Assembly: GCA_030141605.1 (NCBI GenBank)
Contig: JAQGDQ010000974.1
Span: 1-64,000 of the forward strand
Origin: Tubiluchus corallicola
Taxonomy: Eukaryota; Priapulida; Priapulimorpha; Priapulimorphida; Tubiluchidae
DNA: 64,000 bases
Reading direction: 5' to 3'
The stretch's first letter is position 1, and each line of letters opens with the position of its first letter. Under the pieces are notes generated by a model. The model did no database searches and was not told the DNA's origin. It was given only the letters and a program-made list of their open reading frames with translations. The translations under genes and the position numbers were made by a program. This document shows, in pieces, positions 34,929 through 46,400 of the stretch.

Positions 34929-37900
34929 ATGGAATCTATGATAGTTGAAGAAAAGGTGCCTGAACCTGTTGCCATCGATAGGGAAAAGGTAATGTACTAA
35001 GTTTATATTTATTACTTCAGCATAATTACAGAAATATGATGAAATCGATGCTTAGTGAAGCGAGGTCGGTGCCTAGTGGCTAGTTCAAATACTAACTTGG
35101 GCTCTCGCAGTGCCAGTACTCATACAGTTATATTTCAGGAAGTAGACTTCTTTACAACAATTTCAAATAAAATTGTTGAGATTTGTGTGATATAGTTTTT
35201 AGTACTTTGCACGAAACCTTATGAGTTATGGCATGGGGCGAATAAGAATCTTTCTTATCTAAAATCTGCTCAAGGTACTCTGTCAGTATGCGTAATTCTT
35301 TCTAACAATTATTTTAGCTGCAGCCTGTGAACAAAACCATTTCAACCTACTGCAAGTGGTCGAATCATTTATTGAATTATTAACGGGTTAGAGCAATGAT
35401 TTGCACTACGCTTAAACTAGAACTAAAATTGTGAATTGGGAGAGAGATTGAAATATTTCAACTCTAATTTTTTATTTAGGATGACTGATAGTTATATTTG
35501 GGGTCGTGCACGTGGATCCCGACTACTTCAACGAAAATCCTAACCTTGAGCCCATTTAGCATCCAGAATCTCGAACACCCCTACCTAGGCTCAGTAGGCT
35601 GCCTTTTTGTTGTTTTAGCATTTGGCATTCGTTGTGGCAAATATGAATCTTATTTTGCACACAGTTTCTTTAAATTCTGTGCATCTTCAATGATATTTGA
35701 ATGAGGGATTAATAATCTGATGTCGTTATTTTATAAGCAGGAAAATTGGCAGTTAACCTACTAGTGCTATTAACTCGTTTTTGTTTCAGACATGCCCCCT
35801 ACTGTTGAGGGTTTTCTGTAACACAGGTCGTCATCATCCACTCAGCGAATACGTGCGGGGAAACGTGCCTTCAAATGAGTTGCAAATCTACACGTGGTTA
35901 GTATTTAATGAGTGTGGATGGTGTTTCAATAAATGTTTTATTTCTAATTTTGTTACTATGCATTCCCACTGGTTTACGCAGTAGCAACAACAGGTCTTGT
36001 CCAGTTTGTCTGTGCCACACTTTTTCATTACTGTTGCCATAGTTACCGAATTGACTGTCGTGTTATGAACCATCTAGTGCTTTCATTCGCTTTGTTCTAC
36101 AAAGCCACTTGGAACTCTAAAGCCTGGTGCTTTTGATTCAATATGTAGAGGAGTTCGGATGCTAGACTACGTCTAAATGAATTATAGCTTTTGGAATGCC
36201 TTACCCTTGGCATGGACAAATATTTACAAGTCACTTTTTGTTAAACATGTTTTTTGTCGTTACTTATGTGTGCATGTATGTGCGTGTGTGTGTGTGCATG
36301 CGTGCGCGCATGTGTGTGCATGTGCGTGTGTGTGTGCGCATGTGTGTTAATCATGTGTGCTTGTATTGCTTTCAGTTTCTTTGTCAGAGCAATAATGCTT
36401 GCTGCGATTCCTGTTCTGACGTCACCTGTTCATTTCTTAACATTTAATAAACATTTAGTTTTTCCTCTCCTTCTTACAAATGTTGCAAATGATCATTACA
36501 CCAGTGGCGGCTTGTAGCTAAAATTAGTGGGGATGCTGCTTCACAAAGCCATTGTTTTAACACTGTGTGAAACGAAACAAGCATATGTAACTTTAATGTT
36601 GTAATTTGTAATTGTAATTTTAAACAAACAATCATATGAAAGCTTATGTATAAGCTTGATAAAATCCTAACCAAAAAAATATTTTTTGCTTACTAATAGC
36701 CTAAATTGTCGCAGTTAAAGTTTGGATCCATTCACAGTAAGCATGTGTCAACAAACTGACAGCAAACTGTGTGAGCGACAGTACTTTCTCTACCTGGGCC
36801 AGACATGTGCGCATGGCCACATGCACACAACAGCCAAACACCGCGTTGCTGGGCTGTCAAGCAAACAGTACTACCCTCACGTGCTCTGGACCTTACAAGT
36901 ATAAAGAAAGAACTAAAGAAAAAAGACTTATTCTATGGAATATTTTCCATAATGCCAAGTGAAAATGCTGCAGTTCCGCAGTACCTATACAAGAGCCACC
37001 ACTACATTACACTAAGTGACTATTGTTTTATTGGGATCTAATAATCAACTTGCGTACTGTAGGTTGGACGCAACATTGAAGGAGCTGACAAGTTTGGTCA
37101 AAGAAGTAAACCCAGAAGCTCGACGCAAAGGCACATTCTTTGACTTTGCTATAGCTTATCCTGACCCACGGCGACCTGGATATAGGTAAGATCAAAATAT
37201 TGATGTGCAAGCTTTCTTAGTTAAAATAATCAGGATTATTTTTTAAATTAAATTTAAATTCCAGCTAAGAAGTAATTCACTACAGTCTAATGTTCACTTT
37301 GATATTTTAGCTCCTGTGAGGGTAGCTATACAGGGATGTTGAACAATTGTTGTACAATTCTATATAATATGGTTCTTATGAATGATCCAGTAGTCGCCGC
37401 CTAATAGACTCACTTTGGTACCTACGTGTTTTGACCCAATTAACCGACTGAATCTATTAACCAATGGGTGTAGTATGCAAGTTTAGAAGTATGAGTCATA
37501 AGCTTACTATGCACTACAAAGGTTTTTAATGAATTTTAGAAACAAAGTAATGCCTAAGTTCCTTTGTGCAGCTAAAAATTAGAAAAGACATTTTAAAATA
37601 TTATTTTATATAAGTGAATTAGCAATAAATTAAAAAGTGTACTTTTCAAAATCACAGACTTTTCTAAAATTACAAAAATTCTTTCAAAGTTCTCATAATT
37701 ATAAAAACGTTGAAAATCTGTTGTTGTGTGTGACTAAAACAGTTCTGAATCACATTGCTCTTATTTGCTACACGATGTTTACTCTTGTAAGTCACAAGGA
37801 ATACCGGCTGATTACTGTACCTGAATCTTTGACTGTTAATTCATTAAGCCTGAAAGCGTGATTTGCAACGAGAGCATCAAAAGGAGACCGCTAGGCAAGT

Positions 37901-38285
37901 GATTAAATGTTTAGCTTCCTTTGGGTAACAGTGGGCTAGCCGGTAACACATTCAGAGCAAAATCGCTACTCTAGCATATTAGCGGATGATAAACGTACCT
38001 GCTTACAAACAAACGGCATGATTGTTTCTGCATACATAGTGCACAAAAGGGAAGTAAAGATGACAACATAAAAGTAGGAAAGGCTCTTTTGGCACATACA
38101 AATATCTTATTTTAAATATGTGAAGGAAAATCATTGAGTCAATTATGCGGAGTTATTTGAGTCAATTACCGATAGTTTTTATGTATATTTGAATAGAAGC
38201 GGCCTGTTCCAAGTGCTTTTGAGTCAATTAGGCGATTGAGTCTATTAACTGTGAGTCTGTTAAGCGGCACCTACTGTATATATAG

Positions 38286-38318
<33 letters not shown>

Positions 38319-38680
38319 GATTTATAATGTCAGTTTAGAATTTCTACTTCATTCAAAACTGTTTTTATTGCTTATTCAGTCTGAGAATATTTTTCAAGCT
38401 AAAACCAGCTTGTACTTGTCCTGGTGAAAGTTTGCAGCAGATATCCTAGAAACCCCTTCAAAAACCAGGTCAAATACTGACATAAACAGTTTAACTAATT
38501 GCTGATCTTAGGTTAAAAGAAATAGGAAGCACTTGTGCAGGACAGAAGGGTACAGAGGATTCCGTGACACTGGCTTCTCAACGATTCCAAATCGGCGATT
38601 ATCTCAGCATAGCTATTACACCGCCCTCTATGGCAAGAGGTGTACCACCGGGACCACCGAGGCGTATGCGACCTTTTTAA
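34929..38680 (+). CDS. SAP18: SAP18, Sin3-associated polypeptide p18
   Basis: Four exons in phase: 34929-34988, 35790-35896, 37063-37185 and 38512-38680; 152 codons (human 153). Protein landmarks: AIDREK-TCPLLLRVFCNTG, GRHHPLSEYVRGNVPSNELQ, IYTW-LDATLKELTSLVKEV, FAIAYPDPRRPGYRLKEIGS and the end MRPF. The ubiquitin-like fold protein links the Sin3-HDAC corepressor and, with RNPS1 and acinus or pinin, forms the ASAP/PSAP splicing-associated complexes in the nucleus. The start ATG is preceded by caccATGG, a good Kozak context. A TIR element occupies intron 3. AATAAA at 39344-39349 is a likely poly(A) signal. Start and stop fit the family length, so the gene appears intact. Confidence 0.96.
36263..36358. 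repeat. (GT/GC)n microsatellite
   Basis: Alternating tgtgtg and tgcgcg tracts in SAP18 intron 2; low-complexity ORFs here are not genes. Confidence 0.9.
37388..38276. mobile_element. Pogo-like TIR element in SAP18 intron 3
   Basis: Left CAGTAGTCGCCGCCTAATAG, right end inverted CAGTAGGTGCCGCTTAACAG followed by TA. Internal gagtcaatta motifs. A fragment of the same family lies at 22728-22815. Confidence 0.7.
38277..38320. repeat. (TA)n microsatellite
   Basis: Uninterrupted tatata run directly after the TA flank of the TIR element. Confidence 0.9.
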
Positions 38681-39561
38681 AATCAACTTTTCCGTGGTAT
38701 TTTATTGTTTAAATACGTTAATTAATGTGCAGGAATACATAAGTTCAAGTTTTCTAGCAAACTGCAAACCACCAAAATGGTTAAGTATTAAACTGAAATT
38801 CTTTCGAATCTTCGTTTTGGCGAAGAGCTCGCATCAGCAGAGATTTCAGCAATTTTAATTTAATAGTTTTTTTCAGATGTTAGCGTCTGCAATGACTTAA
38901 TTTTTTCTTAAATGTCTTATCGCATTTTGCATTTCACTTTGTATATAAGTGTACTTAAAACTAATTTTTGACCTGTGTACAAGCGTGTGATCAAGTGTAT
39001 ATATTTTTATGTACTCCTGTGTTTTAAAAATTGAGTGTGAAAAGTAATCAGATCTCTTTTTGCATATAGTTTTTTGTCAATTTACTCAGAACAGCAACTG
39101 TTTATAGAAAACTGTAGGAAAAGTTCCTGTTTTGGAATGTTTCTGTATCAGAGCTACCCGTTGTCTAAGCAGAATTTAAGTAAAAACAGATAGCCTCAGC
39201 TTTTTCGCATTAATTTTTCTTTGGGAATTGCAAAAAAAAATATTTGACTAGTGGCTATCCAGTGCAAATTATAGTAAACGTTTGTTAAAAAAACACTTAA
39301 ATTTGTTCCATTCTTCCACGTTTTATCCAAATATTCTTGAAGTAATAAAGCATAGATAAGCCAGCATTTTTATTCTTGTAAATGCACGATTTATATTATG
39401 TCTGTGTAATAAATATAATTAAATGAAAATTACACCTTACAAATGGTGCATACATTACATTACAGATCTTGGCATAATACTTCACAAAATTACTACTGTT
39501 AGTGTAGCATTACTATAGTAATTCATAGACCTACACAATTAACTGCATTACTTAAGTTCCC

Positions 39562-39680
39562 GTCTACGGCCATATCACGTTGAAAACACCGGTTCTCCTC
39601 TGATCACCGAAGTTAAGCAACATAGAGCCTGGTTAGTACTTTGATGGGTCACCGCCTAGGAATACCAGGTGCTATAGGCC
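39562..39680 (+). rRNA. 5S rRNA-like sequence (pseudogene or SINE head)
   Basis: About 119 nt aligning end to end with animal 5S rRNA: gtctacggccata..., acgttgaaaacaccggttct, gatcaccgaagttaagcaac, gcctggttagtact, gaataccaggtgct. Box C carries changes (ttgatgggtcaccg instead of ttggatgggtgaccg) and catagagc replaces the usual cgtcgggc, so it is unlikely to be a functional rRNA gene. No poly-T terminator directly follows. A conserved-looking GC-richer tail suggests a 5S-derived SINE. Confidence 0.75.
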
Positions 39681-40090
39681 TGCGGGATTCCCACACTGTA
39701 TCTCGACACTAGGCGGAGGAGCTGCACAAGAATCCAATGGCTAGAGGGCAGAGGAGGTGATATGTGTATGTGCCATGTGTAGTGTAAACCTTCCAAATCA
39801 GGAGTGGAGACCAGTGCAGCATGCTCACTGACTCCAGCAGCTCCTGCAGCCAACCTGGTGCCAAACGTACTGCTCAGCTTTCCTTTGGACTACACCAGGG
39901 AGGCAGAGAGAGAGTTCCTGTTGTCTGGGCAACTCGGGAACTCCATACACCTTGCCCAGGCGTGCGCCCTGGAGAGGCCACTCCAGTGGTTCAAGGATCG
40001 GACTGCTCAGCCACAGTCGATGCTACAGCTCCATCAATGTGATCAATAACTGACTCTCGTGGTGCACACTCCATTGTCTTTCAAGACAGA
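39681..40090 (+). mobile_element. Body of a candidate 5S-headed SINE
   Basis: This 400-bp stretch is clearly richer in G+C than its surroundings and abuts the 5S-like head without a break. Overlapping open frames at 39804-40049 have no recognised domain. No A-tail or target duplication was found, so the boundary is approximate. Confidence 0.35.
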
Positions 40091-40467
40091 AGGATGCCAA
40101 CAATTCAAGTTCCCCCATTGTGTATTACCGCTCACTAAACCTGTACATCAACTTGTTCATTTACAATGTTTTTTAAATTTATCAGTAGTCATACAAATAA
40201 CCATGATTACTCAAGAAGCAGCTTTTTCGTAACAATTTTTCCTAAAGTTTCTCAATCACCATAGCATTTGAAGAATGCTGTTAAATGGATTCGCTTTACT
40301 CCAGCTGATTTTTCACTTTAATAGTTATGTTTGCTAAGGTTTTTTGAGCTGTCTTAGTTTCAAATTGGTATCTGCACATTCACGTTGCTACACAGAGGTT
40401 TTTATACTCACTAATGATAACCAAGGTACGCATGAGTATAGTTTAAGTCTGCAAAGTAGTATCGATT

Positions 40468-43400
40468 TTACTCGTCACAGCAAATTTCAAAGTGTTCAAC
40501 AAATTCGGTATGTCTATTTTGTGGATATGCCTTTGTGCACTTTGGGCAATACAGGAAATCTTCATTGGATGCACATTCTTCTTCTTCGGTTTTGCATTGG
40601 TCTGTGACATCTTCAATGATTACAGCACTTTGACGAGGACTCACACTTGCTGCACGAGAACCCGAAGGAGTGACGTGGGTAGACACCCTTCCACCATCAA
40701 TATCGATGTCTTCTGTTACATATAGACTTGTTCTGGGACTGATGTTACAGCGTACGGTCACGACTGGACTCGTTCCTCTACTGACAAATCGTCCCTAAAA
40801 TGAACAATAGTTGAGTGGATCTTCACTATAATTTGGTTTGCCCAAAACAGAACATTCTTGAGTTCGGAACGTTAAGTGGCAAGTTGTAAGGTTATTATTA
40901 TACTAGCTTTTACCCCTTTCATATTTGTCTTACCTTGATCGCAGAAGACAGTAGAGAAAATGACAATAAACAAAAAGTGACAAGTTATGTTCAGTAATTT
41001 CATTTACCTGTACACTTTAAATTCATTATTTAAAGTTTATTTCAAGCAAAAGGCAATTCATGAAATTAGTTCCTGCAAAGTTTCAAATTTATTAAATTGT
41101 CTTTCCATATTATAAGTGATAATCGAGAAATATGTTACAAACCGGATTTGCAGAACTGCATTCCAGAAATGCTGAACTATATGATCCACTTCGTCTAAAA
41201 CTGTCTCCGCTAGTTGATGCAAATGAGCTATTACTCCAGCGAGCGATGTCGTCTCGTGCTGAAGCGTATGATCCACTCCGTCTGATGTCATCTCTTTGGG
41301 TAGAGTTTCTCCGTCGGACAAGATTGTAAGCATCCTCTGCTTCCTGGTACCGCTGCAGCTGCAGGACAAAGATAATGATTATTATATTAACGCAACATTA
41401 ATTAGCAGTATATAATTGCTGCGGGTCAGTCACGTGAGTCAAGGTCACTAAAAATGAGATTCTTGTGTATCCAAACACAGCAGTGATGATGCTCTTAAAG
41501 GAAAACCAGACGATTGTTTACACTCAATCTCATTTTAATTTACTGTTCAAAATATATATTTTCTTGCCTATAAAAGTTAGTATTGGTTTCTTATATTTGA
41601 ATAATTAGCTTAGAAAGTTAATTAACGGCAACCGAAAACAGCTGTTGCTTATGTCAGAAACTAATCACAGTTTGTGCAACAGCAGGCATCTCCCTTGTGC
41701 ATCACGCACGTTTGCATAAGTGTTACTTTACTGCTTAAACACATGATGCCACGAAGACGGGTTGTACGCCATACGACGTCAGAAACTAACACTGCAGTTC
41801 GTCATCATTATCACGGTACCGTCTTCTATTTGTCGGTCACGCGAATGTGGCAGAAGGGTGCTGCTGCCAGTCTTAGTAGATTCACTGAGCCTTGCGTAGC
41901 TTTGAAAGTTTAACATGTTGCAACTGACAAGTAGCGCATAACAAGATGCTGTCACAGTACATACCATGGTTGTAATTGCTTTTAATGGTGTTTTTTATAT
42001 GAAAAGTGACTCACCGCCGATTGCATTTGTTCCATCTTCTCTTCTAATTCATTAGCTCTTTCCAAGGCCTTTTCTTTATCTGCCTTTTCAGATTTCCAGT
42101 CGTCCATGTAGACACTAAAAAAGATAATCTTGTAATCCAATATTATTCCAATTGCACCTCAAGTTCTGATGGCCTTCTTTGCATAATAAAAATTATCGTC
42201 TAAAATCAGTGTTTAAATTCAAGTGGATGAGTGGATTTCTACATTGAAGAAAAGTGATATTCGTACATGCGACAGTTTGCTCTTTAAATAGTGGTTTTGC
42301 TTTTAACTCTGCATGGCCCAATTTTTTTTGATCTGAAAAATACAACTTAAGTTCACTATATGTAAGCATGCAATCAACAGACTCACGACCATGGTTGGAC
42401 TTGGTCTATATATTGTTGTCCTTTTACTTAAGTTCACTGTATGTAAGCATGCAGTCAACAGACTCACAACCATGGTTGGACTTGGTCTATATATTGTTGT
42501 CCTTTTACTTAAGTTCACTGTATGTAAGCATGCAGTCAACAGACTCACGACCATGGTTGGACTTGGTCTATATATTGTTGTTCTTTTACTTAAGTTCACT
42601 GTATGTAAGCATGCAGTCAACAGACTCACAACCATGGTTGGACTTGCTCTATATATTGTTGTCCTTTTACTTAAGTTCACTGTATGTAAGCATGCAATCA
42701 ACAGACTCACGACCATGGTTGGACTTGCTCTATATATTGTTGTTCTTTTACTTAAGTTCACTGTATGTAAGCATGCAGTCAACAGACTCACAACCATGGT
42801 TGGACTTGGTCTATATATTGTTGTTCTTTTACTTAAGTTCACTGTATGTAAGCATGCAGTCAACAGACTCACAACCATGGTTGGACTTGGTCTATATATT
42901 GTTGTCCTTTTACTTAAGTTCACTGTATGTAAGCATGCAATCAACAGACTCACGACCATGGTTGGACTTGCTCTATATATTCTTGTGCTTTTACTTAAGT
43001 TCACTGTATGTAAGCATGCAGTCAACAGACTCACAACCATGGTTGGACTTGCTCTATATATTGTTGTCCTTTTACTTAAGTTCACTGTATGTAAGCATGC
43101 AGTCAACAGACTCGCGACCATGGTTGGACTTGGTCTATATATTGTTGTCCTTTTACTTTCTATTGCACTTTTTACTAAATTAAAATTGCTGGAAAATTAA
43201 AACGAAACTTTACCTGATTTGTTGCTCTAGAAGTGGTATACGTTCTGCATCTTCTTGTCGTTTCTTCATCTGAGATTGCTGCTTGCTTGCATCTATTTGA
43301 GCGAGCTGCAGACGTGTAGCGGCGTGCAAGTCCTGAACTTCTCTCAGTTTCTTTTTCTCCTGTTCCAATTCCAACTTGATCCTCTCTTTTTCCTGATCAG

Positions 43401-46400
43401 ATAGTTACAATGTTCAAAGTAACTGTACATTGTGCAAACTACAAATATTGTTAACAAGTGGCCAGAAAAACCACATAATGTTATTCTCAAAAGAAAATAG
43501 ACATGTTGGTCTCTACTATGTGTTGATCAGCGGCCAGAAAAACCACATCATATTATTCTCAAAAGTGAATAGACAGATAGGCCGCTACTATATGTTGTTT
43601 AGGGGCCAGAAAAACCACATGTTATTCTGAAAAGTAAATAGACGCATAGGCCTCTGCTATGTGATGATCAGGGGTCAGTAAAACTACATCATGTTATTCT
43701 CTAAAGTAAGAAGTAAATAAACACATAGGCCTCTACTATGTGTTGATCAGGGGCCAGAAAAACCACATGTTATTCTGAAAAGTAAATAGACGCATAGGCC
43801 TCTGCTATGTGATGATCAGGGGCCAGTAAAACTACATCATGTTATTCTCTAAAGTAAGAAGTAAATAAACACATAGGCCTCTACTATGTGTTGAACAGGG
43901 GCCAGAAAAACCACATGTTATTCTGAAAAGTAAATAGACACATAGGCCTCTGCTATGTGATGATCAGGGGCCAGTAAAACTACATCATGTTATTCTCTAA
44001 AGTAAGAAGTAAATAAACACATAGGCCTCTACTATGTGTTGAACAGGGGCCAGTAAAACTACACCATGTTATTCTCTAAAGTAAGAAGTAAATAAACACA
44101 TAGGCCTCTACTATGTGTTGAACAGGGGCCAGAAAAACCACATGTTATTCTGAAAAGTAAATAGACGCATAGGCCTCTGCTATGTGATGATCAGGGACCA
44201 GAAGTAAATAGACACATAGGCCTTTACTATATGATGATCAGGAATGTTACATGCTTCATAACATGCGGCCGTACAGGTGCACCATCATAATAATGAAGCA
44301 AATCGGTATTTGTTCATCTGTTTATTGCCATCCAATTATAATTGCAATACATAGTGGAACTAGCCTGTCTATGCTTGTTTTCCAAGACAGCATATTTTCC
44401 ACCATTATGAAGAAAACTTTTCTTATTATAAAAGAAAGCTTTGCTTATCAGCCTTATCAGATGAATCAGCCTTAGCTTTACCACTGTGTGAACATGGCCT
44501 TAGCTTTACCACTGTGCCAAAATGTCCTTAGCTTTACCGCTGTGTGAACATGGCCTTAGTTTTACCACTGTGTGAACATGGCACACACATTCAAGCCATG
44601 ATCTAAGATTAATTTATATCTCTAGTTCAGTAAATTCCCGTTTCTGTAAGAAGAAAAAATGATTCGTATCTCCAGCGTAACAGTAAGACTCAAAATACAT
44701 CCCGTAACTTGCAATACCTGCATAATTCTTGCTAAGTGTGAGTCGATGTTAGACTGGTGAGTATCCGTGGCTTGTTCAACCACTTCTATCTTCTTATGCA
44801 GCTCTTGCACGTAATCTTTTGTGGTTTTTTTCTCGCTTTCCCACTGTTTCATAACCTACATGTAAGTCGTACGTAATTATTATTTGTTCTGACTGCAGCG
44901 AGGGTGGTAACATAACTTCCAGAGACTGTGTAAGCACACAGGGCCTATTTCAGCCTAAGCGAGACCCGGGGAAGTGGGACGTGTGAGGCCCCCCCCCTTG
45001 GGTTGCCAGAAAATTTTTGAACTGCTAGAACGCCGGAGTAGCATTTTCGAAGAGAAAATCCATTTATACAGAAATATATTAAAGGAAAGAACAATTGAAA
45101 TAAAAACTGCTTTATTCTCAAGACCAGTCCTTAATACTTGTCAATACTGGCAAACGGCGCGCGTGCGGCAAGAGGGAGAGAGGAGGCAGTATGGTCGCAT
45201 AAAGCAAAAAATGTTACCTTGGCGCGAGGCCCCCTAGAGGGTGAGGACCCGCCCGGTATCCCCCCCCCTGAAATAGGCCCTGTTAGCACATGTACCTGTA
45301 AAAATGTGTGACTATATAAGCCAGACTTTTTATACATATGCATAGTATTGCTGACATACTTACACATTTGATACAAGAGTTCACCAGTTGGTAACTCAAA
45401 TGTAAAAACTGCTGTGCAGTACAGCTACAGGTTTATAGCCATTATCTGCTCGATTTTCACAGCTGGCAGCATCATAGCAGATTATGTGACAAGTTAGCAG
45501 TTAATGGATGTTCCCAGAATAAGTGTAAATGATGCACACATAATCTGGGAAAGTCCAGTAATTGCTGACGTGTTACATTGTGCTTTTACAAGACATGTAT
45601 CTTTTTAAGTGGGAAAATCCCTGCTTACTAGTTTGCTACGCCTGGTGGGAAAATTACGTATACTTACAGTTGTAACGCTATTATTAACATATTAACACTT
45701 TATACACTATGATATGCAAAGGTACAATCAAATACAAGCATATTGAGATGGTTAACAGCAAATTAATGACTTAATGAAATCAAGGAACCATGCAAGTTTA
45801 TACAGAAATGGCATAGTCATAGGAGGTTTCAACGATTTATTAAAACCGGCACATTTTCTAACTTAACTCTGTAACTTATGAAGGTAAAAATATTTTTACT
45901 TTTTTTAAATTTTCTTGGAAATTATGAAGTCGCTTTTAATTTTCCAAACGATTCATTTGAAATTTGCAGTGGGAAAGGTCTGCATTACTTAATTGTATAT
46001 TATCAACAGTATGGTTGATTAGTGCTGATGTGGCAGAACCGGAACTTATTTAAGTATCAAAGCTAATCCTCCTAAGGTGAGACGATGGGCTGACCTGATA
46101 AAGCATTTCATCAGTTCTAAAATTTGAAGTAAGTACATGTCTGGAATGTTTTAGAAGCATTCGTGTAAATTTTTAAAAATTCTTCAGCAACTGCGTCTAA
46201 TATTTTTGTCGTAGAATTTGCTCTGTCCATACGTACCTCATTTAGAGCAGTTTTCAGTTTCCTGTTTTGCTCTGCAAGGATATGAGCTTGTTTTTTGAAC
46301 GAGCACGTGCATGTGACCAACAAAGGCTCTTCTGAAAACGGCAACTGGAAGAACAAAAATTACAGTAAGACTACAAACAATTTCAATGTTCAAACAGCGG

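Noticed and set aside
35040-35130. Possible tRNA-like sequence with gctagttcaaatac
   Set aside because: No acceptor-stem pairing and no clear A box spacing.
42303-43200. Three 269-272-codon ORFs on both strands
   Set aside because: They only translate the 81-bp minisatellite, whose period is a multiple of three without stops.
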